Part shown: positions 34,256 to 44,044 of the stretch, piece by piece
Numbering within the stretch: position 1 is the first letter of the stretch
How the letters are laid out: each line of letters begins with the position of its first letter
From: Paenibacillus urinalis
GTDB taxonomy: Bacteria; Bacillota; Bacilli; Paenibacillales; Paenibacillaceae
Assembly (NCBI RefSeq): GCF_028747985.1
Contig: NZ_CP118108.1
Coordinates: 4,221,501 to 4,285,500 of the forward strand
Direction of reading: 5' to 3'
DNA: 64,000 nt
Notes under the pieces: generated by a model
The model's input: only the letters and a program-made list of their open reading frames with translations
Databases searched by the model: none
What the model was told of the DNA's origin: nothing
Position numbers and translations under genes: made by a program

Positions 34256-35110
34256 TTGTATCAAGCGATTCAAGAACTGAACAAAGAAAAAGGTTACGCA
34301 ATTAAGAAGTTGTGTGCGTTAGCAGGGGTTGCTCGATCTGCCTATTACAAGTGGTTAGGTTGGACGCCATCTACCAAGGAACTTGAAATTCAAGTGCTAG
34401 CCAAAGAAGTAAAGCTTCGTTATGACAAGCGAAACGGAATACTTGGCTACCGCCAAATGCGTACTCAATTAAACCGAAAGCTCAAAAAGCAGTACAACAA
34501 AAAGCGCTATTACCGAATTATGCGTGCGCTTGGCCTCAAAGCAGTCATTCGTAAGAAACGACCAAGCTATATGAAAGCCCCAGAGACCCATGTCGTTGAA
34601 AATGTAATGAATCGTAACTTTGAGGCCCAGTCTCCAAATACAAAGTGGTGTACAGATGTGACAGAACTGAAGTATGGAAATGGCCGCAAAGCCTATTTAA
34701 GCGCCATTATCGATGTATATGATAACTCCATTGTTTCATGGGTATTAAGCCATTCCAACAACACTAAACTCGTGGTGGATACGCTGAAGCAGGCTTATGA
34801 GAAGAATCCCGGTGTAACCCCACTCCTACACAGCGACAGAGGTTTCCAGTACACGTCCCACGAGTATAATCGGCTCCAACTAAAGTATGGATTTATGAAA
34901 AGCATGTCTCGTGTGAGCCGATGCTTGGACAACCAACCTATTGAGCGCTTTTGGGGTACTTATAAATCGGAAAGTTATTATCTTACAAAGCATGATACCT
35001 ATGAAGACGTCCTGAAAGATGTTAGCAATTATATTCGCTATTACAATAACCATCGCTATACAGAACGTTTAGAGGGTCTGTCACCCAACGAATACAGGCG
35101 AGTTGCATAA
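34256..35110 (+). CDS. IS3-family transposase OrfB (DDE catalytic part)
   Basis: 284 residues with the rve integrase fold: WCTDVTELKYG (first Asp), LLHSDRGFQYTS (second Asp) and ERFWGTYKSE (Glu), followed by the K/R of the DDE signature. It lies in the -1 frame relative to OrfA, and that frame is open back to the AAAAAAG site, so an OrfAB fusion is expected. The TTG at 34256 is only the first possible independent start. Catalytic residues are all present, so it is probably active. Confidence 0.93.
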   Translation: MYQAIQELNKEKGYAIKKLCALAGVARSAYYKWLGWTPSTKELEIQVLAKEVKLRYDKRNGILGYRQMRTQLNRKLKKQYNKKRYYRIMRALGLKAVIRKKRPSYMKAPETHVVENVMNRNFEAQSPNTKWCTDVTELKYGNGRKAYLSAIIDVYDNSIVSWVLSHSNNTKLVVDTLKQAYEKNPGVTPLLHSDRGFQYTSHEYNRLQLKYGFMKSMSRVSRCLDNQPIERFWGTYKSESYYLTKHDTYEDVLKDVSNYIRYYNNHRYTERLEGLSPNEYRRVA

Positions 35111-35262
35111 GGAAGATCCCTCAGTTCCGTTAAACAAACTGAGGGATCTAGATAAACTATTTTTGTTTTTTTACACTGTCCACTTGACAGGGGGCACTTC
35201 ATATTGACTTAGGGGCACCTCTTTATTTTGTATAAAAAGAATTTAGCTTTAAGAAAGCTGCA

Positions 35263-37551
35263 TCACAATTTTGGCAGCTTATGTACCGGCCACAATATCC
35301 GCCTCATGATTTTACGGATATAATAAGCCATTATCGTCGTGGTGCTCCATGAGCTGCGCTTATTCTGACTGTATTGATCGTTAATAATATAAGTCCGAGT
35401 GGAAGTAGGACTCATTAGTCCGAACCTCTCCCATTCTGCCGGATCATTTGAACCTTCAAGTTTTATAAGCATATTCTCAGTCTCGCGATTTACTTTAGCC
35501 GGAATTTGTTCATATGCTTCGGAGATTTGGGCATGAAACTCGTCAATCGGATTGCGGCTAGCAATGCTCTCTAGGTGGATGCCTTCTCGAATGTACGAAA
35601 CGTATGACAGATGTTCAGCCCAAAACTGATCGATATAAAAAAGCCGAACTCGCTGTTCCGAAGGACTCATTGACTTCTCCCCTTTTAAAATTCGGAGCCG
35701 CTCCTCGAACAGAATTCGCCGCTGATCCTCCACCATATCCGAATATGAATTCAGTTCCTTTTGGATATCAAAGTTTTGCCCCATAATAACACGCTGGATA
35801 TGTGTAATTTTGTTACGAAGCACAGGATCATCGAGAGCCTCATCCTGCTTTGGAACACGAATTGCTTTATCAATGCCGAACCGCAGCATCAACTCATCCT
35901 CCAAGCTTACGAAGAATACCGAACCTCCGGGGTCCCCTTGGCGGCCGGAACGTCCGCGCAGTTGGTCGTCGATCCGCACACTTTCGTGCACATGCGTACC
36001 AATCACGTACAATCCGCCTAGTTTAGCAACTTCTTCTGCTTGCGTGGGGTTACCCCCGCCGAGCCGAATATCGACGCCGCGTCCCGCCATATTCGTAGAC
36101 ACGGTCACCGCACCAATCTCTCCCGCTTTGGCGATAACATCAGCTTCCTCAGCGTCATTCTTCGCATTCAAAACATGACAAGGTACGTTTGCAGCAGCCA
36201 GCGCCTTCGCCAGCATGTCAGACTCCTCGACGCTTGACGTACCAATTAGAATTGGGCGTCCCTCCCTATGGACGGACGATATTTCATATACAAGTGCCTT
36301 AAGCTTGGCTTCTTTATGAGTATAAATTCGATGCGGCTGATCAATTCGAATGTTCGGACGGTTTGGCGGGATTTGTACAACCTGCAATGCATAAATATCT
36401 TCGAACTCCATGGCTGATGCATGCGCGGTAGCCGTCATTCCACAAATCTTAGGATAAAGGCTAAGGAAGTGTTGGAGAGTGATCGTCCCAAGAATTTTCC
36501 CGCCGCCTAAGAGTTCGAGCTCTTCTTTGGCCCCAAGCGCCGCTTGCAGCCCGTCCGGCAGATGCCGGTTCTCCGCCACGCGGCCGGTATATTCGTCGAT
36601 CTGTTCAATTACACCGTCCCGGACGATGTAATCGACGTCTTTTACTAATAAATATTCTGCATGCAGCGCACAATTTAACGAAGATAAAATATGACTATTA
36701 TGGCTCTCATATAAATTGCCGCATCCGAGCAGCTCTTCCGCTTTCGCAGCGCCTGCTTCATTCAAATATACATTCCGCTTGAACTCATCGAAGTCATAAT
36801 GCTCATCTTGCTCGAGCTGCCTGGCTACTTCTGTGAAACGAGTAACGTCTCTACTTAAAAAATCCGATTCTCCGGCAATGACTAGCGGTACCCTTGCTTC
36901 ATCGAGAAGAAGCGAATCCGCTTCGTCAACGATGACATAGTGGAAAGAACGGTGCACAGTATTCGCCTCATCCAGTGCGATTGTGTCCCGCAAATAGTCA
37001 AATCCTGCCTCTTTAGCCGTAACGTAGGTAATATCCTGTGCGTATGCTTCCCGTTTCTCGGAGAAGCTCATACCCGCTTGAACTGAGCTTACCGTTAACC
37101 CTAGAAGACGATAGATCGGTCCCATCCACACTGCATCCCGATTTGCCAAATAATCATTGAATGTCAGCACATGAACGCCTTTACCGGTTAATGCATTTAG
37201 ATAAGCAGGCATAACAGCTGAAAGCGTCTTTCCTTCGCCGGTATGCTGCTCTATCAAATAGCCCTCATGCAGAGCGATTGCACCTATTATCTGGACATCG
37301 TAGGGCTGTAATCCAAGCGTTCTCTTCGCCGTCTCGCAGACTAGCGCATAAGCATCCACAAGCAGCTCGTCCAAAGGTATACCCAATTTTGCTTTCGTTC
37401 TCAACCTGAGTGATTCTACTTGAAGCTGCTGATCGTCCCATGTTTCCAAATTCCATTTCCTTATGAGTTCCACTTTATCCTGATAGCTTTTCAGCTTATT
37501 TTGGGTATCGCGGTTTTTGAATTCTCGCATCATCTTAATGGCTAAATTCAT
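35263..37551 (-). CDS. secA2: SecA2-like preprotein translocase ATPase
   Basis: 762 residues. DEAD-like motor: HTGEGKTLSAVMPAYLNAL (Walker A region, about 98-116), TFNDYLANRDAVWMGP, VIVDEADSLLLDEARVPLVI (Walker B), GMTATA and TNMAGRGVDIRLGGG. Preprotein cross-linking and scaffold regions follow. Housekeeping SecA is about 835-840 residues and ends in a zinc-binding tail; here that tail is missing, and DEAD replaces the usual DEVD, so this is the accessory SecA. No secY2, accessory secretion or S-layer gene is nearby. GAGGAGG precedes the ATG. Confidence 0.88.
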   Translation of the reverse strand: MNLAIKMMREFKNRDTQNKLKSYQDKVELIRKWNLETWDDQQLQVESLRLRTKAKLGIPLDELLVDAYALVCETAKRTLGLQPYDVQIIGAIALHEGYLIEQHTGEGKTLSAVMPAYLNALTGKGVHVLTFNDYLANRDAVWMGPIYRLLGLTVSSVQAGMSFSEKREAYAQDITYVTAKEAGFDYLRDTIALDEANTVHRSFHYVIVDEADSLLLDEARVPLVIAGESDFLSRDVTRFTEVARQLEQDEHYDFDEFKRNVYLNEAGAAKAEELLGCGNLYESHNSHILSSLNCALHAEYLLVKDVDYIVRDGVIEQIDEYTGRVAENRHLPDGLQAALGAKEELELLGGGKILGTITLQHFLSLYPKICGMTATAHASAMEFEDIYALQVVQIPPNRPNIRIDQPHRIYTHKEAKLKALVYEISSVHREGRPILIGTSSVEESDMLAKALAAANVPCHVLNAKNDAEEADVIAKAGEIGAVTVSTNMAGRGVDIRLGGGNPTQAEEVAKLGGLYVIGTHVHESVRIDDQLRGRSGRQGDPGGSVFFVSLEDELMLRFGIDKAIRVPKQDEALDDPVLRNKITHIQRVIMGQNFDIQKELNSYSDMVEDQRRILFEERLRILKGEKSMSPSEQRVRLFYIDQFWAEHLSYVSYIREGIHLESIASRNPIDEFHAQISEAYEQIPAKVNRETENMLIKLEGSNDPAEWERFGLMSPTSTRTYIINDQYSQNKRSSWSTTTIMAYYIRKIMRRILWPVHKLPKL

Positions 37552-37640
37552 TGGGATTGGATCCTCCTCATAGGATTAGCTATTCTATCGATAAGTATAA
37601 TCATGCCCGCTAAAAATAGCAATTTTTGGAATTTACGAAC

Positions 37641-38171
37641 TCATATCTCCCACTCTTCGCGCAGCATTCCCATCCGGATGGAATCATAGTGCTTTCCATT
37701 ATAGAATCTAACCTTACGGATACGGCCTTCAATCTGCATCCCCAGCTTCTCAGCGACCCGAATCATTCGGGTGTTCCCTGACCAAGTCGTTAGTCCCACT
37801 CTAGCAAGAGGCAAATGATTAAACAAATGATCGATCCATAAGCTTAAGGCTCTGGTTCCCACCAACTTGTTCCAGCTGTTCGGCTGATGCAGCACAATCC
37901 CCATCTCCAGCCAATTCTTCTGCTCATCCTCATAATAGTAGGAAACCAAGCCGCATATCTCTTCATGCGTCGTGATGACCCAGCGATGATCGCATGCAAT
38001 CCAGCTATCCTGCATCTCAGCAAACTCTTCCCAGCTCTTTGTATGATGAGCAAAGTAAGGTGCATCCCACTGCTTCCACTCCGGATTCTCTTCCTTGTAG
38101 ATCAGCTCCCATAAACGTGGCAAATCTCCCTGTTCTATCGGTCGGATCGTAATTTCCTTATCTTTGTACAT
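37641..38171 (-). CDS. GNAT-family N-acetyltransferase
   Basis: 176 residues from the ATG at 38171 (AAAGGAG at 6 nt). Opens with ITIRPIEQGDLPRLWELIY and contains WLEMGIVLHQPNSWNKLVGT, RVGLTTWSGNTRMIRVAEKLG and MQIEGRIRKVRFYNGKHYD, typical of the RimJ/SpeG branch using acetyl-CoA. Substrate unknown (amine, protein N-terminus or antibiotic). Monocistronic. Confidence 0.88.
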   Translation of the reverse strand: MYKDKEITIRPIEQGDLPRLWELIYKEENPEWKQWDAPYFAHHTKSWEEFAEMQDSWIACDHRWVITTHEEICGLVSYYYEDEQKNWLEMGIVLHQPNSWNKLVGTRALSLWIDHLFNHLPLARVGLTTWSGNTRMIRVAEKLGMQIEGRIRKVRFYNGKHYDSIRMGMLREEWEI

Positions 38172-38339
38172 GGAATCTCCTTTATTATCATGATATCTAT
38201 GTATTTCACAATTTCTGTAACCACTCCATTTCATTCTATTTTAGAGACGGAGCAGGCACCAGGTATAGATTGATTTAAACCAAATAAGAGGATGCATGAT
38301 AAACAGAGTGGATGGGATGGTGGTATAGGGGATATTAGA

Positions 38340-38374
38340 TAAAAAAAACGGTATCCGCATGGAGCGAATACCGT
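38340..38374 (-). terminator. Terminator of ptsHI
   Basis: In minus-strand RNA, ACGGTAT(T)CGC and GCG(G)ATACCGT form a stem around TCCAT and are followed by eight U. It lies 119 nt after the ptsI stop. Confidence 0.85.
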
Positions 38375-38492
38375 GAAAGTGTTGGAAAAGATAAAGAATT
38401 AATTAGAAATCAATCTCATAATACCTGTAACTTAATGATCTATGAAATTGATTTAGAAAATAGAGATTTCAAAAATTTCCGAAAATCAAAAA

Positions 38493-40205
38493 TTACTGTT
38501 CGATGCTTTGAACAAGCTCTACTACCTGTTCAGCCGTCTGCATATCCAGCGCTTTTGCAGCAAGCTCTTTCATGTCTGCTTGAGACAGCTTCGTCAGCTG
38601 GCTGCGTGCAGGCAGAATTGAAGTTGCGCTCATGCTGAATTCATCCAGGCCAAGACCCAGAAGCAGCGGAATTGCGGTAGCATCCCCTGCCATCTCTCCG
38701 CACATACCAACCCAACGGCCTTCGCGATGCGCTGCATCAATGACCATTTTAATCAAACGAAGAATGGATGGGTTATAAGGCTGGTACAGATAAGATACGC
38801 GTTCATTCATCCGGTCAGCGGCCATTGTGTACTGGATCAGATCGTTTGTACCGATGCTGAAGAAGTCCACTTCCTTGGCAAATTGATCAGCAAGCACCGC
38901 AGTTGAAGGAATTTCAACCATGATTCCAAGCTGAATGCTGTCGGATACTTGAGTACCTTCAGCTACAAGCTTTTCCTTCTCTTCGAGAAGAATCGCTTTT
39001 GCTTCACGGAATTCTCCAAGCGTAGCAATCATCGGGAACATAATACGCAGGTTGCCATGTACACTCGCACGAAGCAAGGCACGAAGCTGTGTACGGAAAA
39101 TGTCTTGACGATCCAGGCATAGACGAACCGCACGGAAGCCCAGGAACGGATTCATTTCTTTTGGAAGATCAAGGTAAGGAAGCTCCTTGTCTCCACCAAT
39201 GTCGAGCGTACGAACGACAACGGGTTTTCCTTCCATTTTCTCAAGAACGGTTTTGTAGGCGTTGTACTGCACATCTTCAGATGGCAGCTTGTCGCGTCCC
39301 ATGTACAGGAATTCTGTACGATAGAGACCTACGCCCTCTCCGCCGTTCTCAAGCACTCCCGCCACATCATTAGGAGTACCAATGTTTGCAGCAAGCTCAA
39401 CATGCACGCCGTCTACCGTAACTGTAGGCTCGTCGCGCAGTTTTCTCCATTCCGCAACTTGTGCAGCATAAGCAGCCTGCTTGGATTTGTATTCTTCCAC
39501 AACGGAATCCTCAGGATTAATCAGTACATGTCCGTCCAAGCCGTCAACGATGATTAGATCACCATTCTTCGCTTGAGTCAGTACTTCCTTCGTTCCTACG
39601 ACTGCAGGAATCTCAAGAGATCTGGCCATAATTGCGGAGTGAGAAGTACGACCACCGATATTGGTAGCAAAGCCAAGCACGTATTTACGGTTCAGTTGTG
39701 CTGTATCGGATGGAGTCAAATCCTCAGCAAGTACGATCACTTCTTCACTGATCTCTGCCGGATTGACCACTTGTAATCCAAGCAAGTGACCAAGCACACG
39801 TTTTGTAACGTCGCGCATGTCAGCTGCACGTTCTTGAAGATATGCACTCTTCATATTTTCAAACATTTGAATGAATGTAGCAGCTGTCTCTTCAAGAGCG
39901 AATTCAGCGTTTACTTTTTCATCCGAAATTTTCGATTTAACAGGATCAATAAGTTCTGGGTCATTCAATATCAGCAAGTGAGATTCAAAAATTTCTGCTT
40001 TTTTCTCACCCAATTCTTGCAAGGTACGTGCTTTGATTGCCTGGAGCTCGGCTTCGGATTTCTCCAAAGCCGCTTCCAGTTTAGCAATCTCCGCATCAAC
40101 GTCGGTGATCGAGCGTTTTTCTACAGAGTAATCAGGGTGCTCCAAGATAAACGCCCGGGCAATGGCAATACCCGCCGAGGCAGCAATCCCGGAAACATTA
40201 GGCAT
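38493..40205 (-). CDS. ptsI: PTS enzyme I (PEP-protein phosphotransferase)
   Basis: 570 residues, normal length. Takes phosphate from PEP and passes it to HPr. Active-site His189 in [20 protein letters not shown]-binding [25 protein letters not shown] and MCGEMAGD are all present. Its ATG overlaps the ptsH stop by 8 nt. Shared component for all PTS sugars. Confidence 0.97.
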   Translation of the reverse strand: MPNVSGIAASAGIAIARAFILEHPDYSVEKRSITDVDAEIAKLEAALEKSEAELQAIKARTLQELGEKKAEIFESHLLILNDPELIDPVKSKISDEKVNAEFALEETAATFIQMFENMKSAYLQERAADMRDVTKRVLGHLLGLQVVNPAEISEEVIVLAEDLTPSDTAQLNRKYVLGFATNIGGRTSHSAIMARSLEIPAVVGTKEVLTQAKNGDLIIVDGLDGHVLINPEDSVVEEYKSKQAAYAAQVAEWRKLRDEPTVTVDGVHVELAANIGTPNDVAGVLENGGEGVGLYRTEFLYMGRDKLPSEDVQYNAYKTVLEKMEGKPVVVRTLDIGGDKELPYLDLPKEMNPFLGFRAVRLCLDRQDIFRTQLRALLRASVHGNLRIMFPMIATLGEFREAKAILLEEKEKLVAEGTQVSDSIQLGIMVEIPSTAVLADQFAKEVDFFSIGTNDLIQYTMAADRMNERVSYLYQPYNPSILRLIKMVIDAAHREGRWVGMCGEMAGDATAIPLLLGLGLDEFSMSATSILPARSQLTKLSQADMKELAAKALDMQTAEQVVELVQSIEQ

Positions 40206-40482
40206 GAACTTCGCCCAGCCCTTCGTTAACCATCACGTCTGTCAGGGCTTGAATCGCTTGTGCTTCTCCTTCGCCTTCAACGATGATGCTGATTGTGTCG
40301 CCTTTTTCAAGACCAAGGGAGAGAACACCCAGAATGGATTTCAATGTTACTTTTTTGCCTTTCGCTTCTGCAAAAGACTCAGCACCTTTAAATTTATTAG
40401 CTGTGTTTACAAGTGCTGTTGCAGGGCGTGCATGGATTCCATCTTCGTCAGTAATTCTGAATGTTTGTTGCATAGTTTTCAT
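40198..40482 (-). CDS. ptsH: Phosphocarrier protein HPr
   Basis: 94 residues as read; a start at the fourth codon ([12 protein letters not shown]) would give the usual length, with His14 in [11 protein letters not shown] and regulatory Ser46 in [11 protein letters not shown]. Carries phosphate from enzyme I to EIIA; Ser46-P HPr is the corepressor for CcpA in Firmicutes, which fits the cre-like sites seen elsewhere in this window. The ribosome site is weak. The gap to ptsG (210 nt) holds an inverted repeat at 40606-40648 with no U-tract. Confidence 0.96.
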   Translation of the reverse strand: MKTMQQTFRITDEDGIHARPATALVNTANKFKGAESFAEAKGKKVTLKSILGVLSLGLEKGDTISIIVEGEGEAQAIQALTDVMVNEGLGEVHA

Positions 40483-40692
40483 CCCACTTTCGTCATTTTT
40501 TTAGTTGGTTGTGATTACGTCATATACGTATATTACCTGTTACACAGGAGTATCGAACCACAATAGACTGATTTTTCACATCGAATCATGCAGCTGGTAA
40601 ATGAGTGCAAGATCTAGCCAAACCTTAAGTTTGAACTAGACCTTGCATGAGCTCTTTTACGGCGCTATACATTCAAACGTAAAAATCTCGTC

Positions 40693-42744
40693 TTATTTGA
40701 TTGTTATAATTCCCTCTTCGCCTGCTTTCAGTACACCGGATTTATTCAGTGTAACTGTGGATCCTTCCGGCAGGTTAGAGAAAATAATTGGTGAAATAAT
40801 GGAAGGAGCATGCTCCTTAACATAATTCACGTCAACTTCCATGATCGGTTGACCTGCAGAGACAAGATCTCCCTCAGCAACCAGAACATTAAAGCCTTGG
40901 CCTTTCAGCTTCACCGTGTTAACTCCAATGTGAACAAGTACTTCCTTGCCGCCGTCAGACATGATGCCGACCGCATGCTTGCTTGGGAATACATTGAACA
41001 CTTTACCGTTCACTGGTGATACAATCGTTCCATCATGCGGCAGAATCGCGAATCCATCACCTGTCATTTTCTCCGAAAATACAGGGTCTGGAACTGTCGT
41101 AATATCGAGAAGCTCACCGTTGACCGGCATCACGATCTGCTCGTTGATGATCGCTTCACCTGCTTCACCTTGTGCCTGCTCTTCTTCAGGTTTAGGCTCT
41201 TCAGCTGCTGGAGCTGGTGCCGGTGTACGCCCCTCCATGATGTCCTTCATTTGGGACTTGATCGTATCGGAACGTGTCCCGAAGATCGCCTGTACGTTGT
41301 TACCAACTTCCAATACTCCAGAAGCACCAAGGTCTTTCAAACGCCCTTTATTGACGTTGCCTTTATCTTTAACCTCGATACGAAGTCTTGTGATACATGC
41401 ATCCAAATGCTTGATGTTATCTGAACCACCAAAGGCTTTTAGAATTTGATGCGGGAGCTCGTCCTTCGATCCTGTATTGTTCGATCCCGTCTCTACTACT
41501 TTGTCCTCGCGTCCCGGTGTTTTCAGATTGAATTTCTGAATGACGAAACGGAAACCGAAGTAGTAGATTACCGCAAATACAAGACCTACGACAATAACCA
41601 GCCACCAAGGCGTACGGTTTGGCAATACGCCGAACAGCATGAAGTCAATGAATCCGCCGGAGAAGGTCATCCCGATCTTAACGCCGAGAATGTGCATCAC
41701 CATAAAGGACAAACCTGCAAACACAGCATGAACTGCGAACAAGATTGGTGCTACGAACAGGAATGAGAACTCAAGCGGCTCTGTAATACCTGTCAGGAAG
41801 GCTGTCAGTGCACCGGAAACCATCAGGGAACCGACAACTTTCTTGTTCTCTGGCTTCGCTGTGTGGTAGATCGCAAGTGCTGCAGCCGGAAGACCGAACA
41901 TCATGAACGGATATTTACCTGTCGTAAATGTACCTGCTGTAAATTCTACACCATCACGAAGCTGAGCCATGAATATCTTCTGGTCACCACGAACGAGTTC
42001 TCCAGCCTTGTTTACATATTCACCAAACTCAAACCAGAATGGAGAGTAGAAGATGTGATGTAAACCAAACGGAATGAGCGAGCGTTCGATCACACCGAAA
42101 ATAAAGGCAGCCAGTGTTTTGTTCGTATCAATCATACTTGTAGAAATAAAGTTCATCGCATTTTGAATTGGCGGCCAGATCAATGTTAGAGCCAAACCAA
42201 TCAGTAGCGCCATCACTGCAGTGATAATTGGAACAAAACGTTTACCTGCAAAGAAGCCAAGGTAGGACGGAAGCTCGATTTTGAAAAACCGATTGTACAT
42301 CGAGGCAGCCAAGACCCCGATTATGATACCACCGAACACGCCTGTCTGCAAAGTCGGGATACCGAGTACGCTTGCGTAAGCAAAGTCCCCTTGAGTAAGT
42401 ACGTAATCATTTACACCCATTACGGTGCCCATTGTTACGTTCATAACAAGGTAACCGATAATCGCAGCGAGACCCGCAACGCCGTCTCCACCGGCAAGAC
42501 CAATTGCTACGCCGACCGCGAACAGCAAGGACAGGTTATCAAAGACAATTTGTCCCGAGTTCATCATGACATTAGCAATGACTTGAATCCAGTGCGCTTC
42601 TAGAAAAGGCACATACTGCAGGAAGTCCGGGTTGACCAGAAGGTTCCCGATCCCGAGCAGAAGTCCTGCCGCCGGCAAGATCGCAACCGGAAGCATGACT
42701 GCTTTACCGACACGCTGCAACACGCCGAAAAGCTTTTTGAACAT
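40693..42744 (-). CDS. ptsG: PTS glucose transporter subunit IICBA
   Basis: 683 residues from the ATG at 42744 (GAAGGAGTG at 5 nt); the longer frame runs through the leader and is not credible. Domain order: IIC membrane channel (about 1-400, starts [15 protein letters not shown]), IIB with phospho-Cys450 ([12 protein letters not shown]), a Pro/Glu linker, and IIA with phospho-His605 ([12 protein letters not shown]). Imports and phosphorylates glucose. Expression is controlled by the antiterminator leader upstream and GlcT. Confidence 0.96.
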   Translation of the reverse strand: MFKKLFGVLQRVGKAVMLPVAILPAAGLLLGIGNLLVNPDFLQYVPFLEAHWIQVIANVMMNSGQIVFDNLSLLFAVGVAIGLAGGDGVAGLAAIIGYLVMNVTMGTVMGVNDYVLTQGDFAYASVLGIPTLQTGVFGGIIIGVLAASMYNRFFKIELPSYLGFFAGKRFVPIITAVMALLIGLALTLIWPPIQNAMNFISTSMIDTNKTLAAFIFGVIERSLIPFGLHHIFYSPFWFEFGEYVNKAGELVRGDQKIFMAQLRDGVEFTAGTFTTGKYPFMMFGLPAAALAIYHTAKPENKKVVGSLMVSGALTAFLTGITEPLEFSFLFVAPILFAVHAVFAGLSFMVMHILGVKIGMTFSGGFIDFMLFGVLPNRTPWWLVIVVGLVFAVIYYFGFRFVIQKFNLKTPGREDKVVETGSNNTGSKDELPHQILKAFGGSDNIKHLDACITRLRIEVKDKGNVNKGRLKDLGASGVLEVGNNVQAIFGTRSDTIKSQMKDIMEGRTPAPAPAAEEPKPEEEQAQGEAGEAIINEQIVMPVNGELLDITTVPDPVFSEKMTGDGFAILPHDGTIVSPVNGKVFNVFPSKHAVGIMSDGGKEVLVHIGVNTVKLKGQGFNVLVAEGDLVSAGQPIMEVDVNYVKEHAPSIISPIIFSNLPEGSTVTLNKSGVLKAGEEGIITIK

Positions 42745-42793
42745 GTGTTTCACTCCTTCAAGGATATATGTGTTAGTTGATTTCGAGGAACGC

Positions 42794-42890
42794 AAAAAAG
42801 GCATGAGCGTATAGAGCATGTGTACAACAACCTGTGGGTTATAATGCCCAATAGTGGTCATTGCCAATCATACTTTAATCAACTCATGCC
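42794..42890 (-). promoter_or_regulatory. GlcT-type antiterminator/terminator leader of ptsG
   Basis: In minus-strand RNA, GGCATGAG (42883-42890) and CTCATGCC (42800-42807) close a long hairpin followed by six U, about 50 nt before the ptsG start. The interior contains GC-containing repeats suitable for an RNA-antiterminator (RAT) hairpin that would exclude the terminator when bound by GlcT. The exact RAT borders cannot be fixed by eye. Confidence 0.65.
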
Positions 42891-43071
42891 TGATCGAATC
42901 AGTAACACGTCAAAAATATTAAGCTGTTAATTGCTACGGTCAACATCATAGCACCAGAAAAAAAAGATTGCAAGCCTTTTCAATCAAAAAATTATTTTAA
43001 TTTTGAAATAATTTAATAACCACAAGATGTAGATGCAAACTACAATAAGACTCAACATATTGAATAGAAAT
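42891..43071. other. AT-rich glcT-ptsG intergenic region
   Basis: No gene seen. A very AT-rich tract near 42961-43020 presumably holds the ptsG promoter. No clear cre was found. Confidence 0.4.
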
Positions 43072-43920
43072 TTATTCGTTACGCTCCTTTTTTTGGGAAA
43101 GACGCTGTAAATGCATCGTCAAATAACTCACCTCGGCGGAGTACACAGGAAGATTAATTCTTCTCTCCATAATCTTCGTCAGCTTCCAAGCAAGCGAATA
43201 CATCTCCGGATATTCTTGATTAAGCAGTGAATCCAATTTGTAAATCTCGGCTACTTCTTCACCGCGTCGAACCCTTTCGATTGCAAATCTAAGATGGGTC
43301 ACAAGCCTGGAATAATCCAGAGAATCACGAGGGATACGGTAATCGAGCTGCTCCTCAACCAGAGCCACCAGGTCTGCTATGAGCTTGGAATGCTCTTGCA
43401 CCTGTGAAATATTCTGATTCGTCATGGCACTATAAATGTGAAGGGCTACAAATCCAATCTCTTCTTTGCCAAGATCCACTCCCAGACGCTTCTCGATCAG
43501 CTCGATGGCATACTCCGCAAATTCATACTCCATGGGATACATATCTTTTGTCTCGTACAAAAAAGGATTATGCAATACGATGCCTTGCTCTTTGCGCTTC
43601 ATAGCAAAGGCAATATGATCGGTCAAGGCAATATGAATATGCTCGTTGAGAGGAACGTTGCTCTTGCTCGTTATATTTAAAATAATATCGTTAATCGTTT
43701 CTATTAACTTCTCACTAACACGAGGAACCAGCTGCTTGTATTGCTCCTGCTCCTCCTGCCTAGTTAATATAAACATTTTTTCTACTGCCTGCAGAGGAAT
43801 TTGATCACCTGATTTGCGATTGAATCCAATCCCTTTGCTGATGATGACTACTTCTTCGTGTTCAGGGTGGGTCGCGATAATCACATTGTTATTCAACACT
43901 TTAGCTACCTTCAGGTTCAC
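43072..43920 (-). CDS. glcT: BglG-family transcription antiterminator GlcT
   Basis: 282 residues from GTG at 43920, chosen because AGAGGTG precedes it at 5 nt and because the resulting N-terminus (VNLKVAKVLNNNVIIA) matches the RNA-binding CAT domain of GlcT/LicT proteins; the longer frame adds 16 unlikely residues. CAT about 1-58 (VISKGIGFNRKSGD), PRD1 about 65-170 (HIALTDHIAFAMKR), PRD2 about 175-282 (DYSRLVTHLRFAIERV). Phosphorylation of PRD histidines by EII-Glc normally shuts it off. It acts on the ptsG leader just downstream. Confidence 0.93.
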   Translation of the reverse strand: MNLKVAKVLNNNVIIATHPEHEEVVIISKGIGFNRKSGDQIPLQAVEKMFILTRQEEQEQYKQLVPRVSEKLIETINDIILNITSKSNVPLNEHIHIALTDHIAFAMKRKEQGIVLHNPFLYETKDMYPMEYEFAEYAIELIEKRLGVDLGKEEIGFVALHIYSAMTNQNISQVQEHSKLIADLVALVEEQLDYRIPRDSLDYSRLVTHLRFAIERVRRGEEVAEIYKLDSLLNQEYPEMYSLAWKLTKIMERRINLPVYSAEVSYLTMHLQRLSQKKERNE

Positions 43921-44044
43921 TTTTGCACCTCTTTTAGCCCCATAATTCGTAATTTTGGCGTGTCGCATCTAAATAAGATACACCACGCTTAAGTTAACAA
44001 ATTATGAGGCTAAGGTCAATATTTAACCGTTGGAAGTACTAGGC

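Larger units (their letters stand above)
33451..35222 (+). mobile_element. IS3-family (IS150-group) insertion sequence
   Basis: About 1.77 kb with two overlapping transposase frames. The ends are imperfect inverted repeats: AAGAGGTGTCCGAAG at the left and, in reverse complement, AAGAGGTGCCCCTAA at the right. Similarity continues inward for about 50 nt (both reach GACAGT). No convincing target duplication is seen; short flanks differ. The element appears intact. Confidence 0.85.

Noticed and set aside
40693..42867. A ptsG protein with 41 extra N-terminal residues
   Set aside because: The extra stretch is the antiterminator leader read as codons; the internal ATG at 42744 has a good ribosome site and the standard EIIC start.
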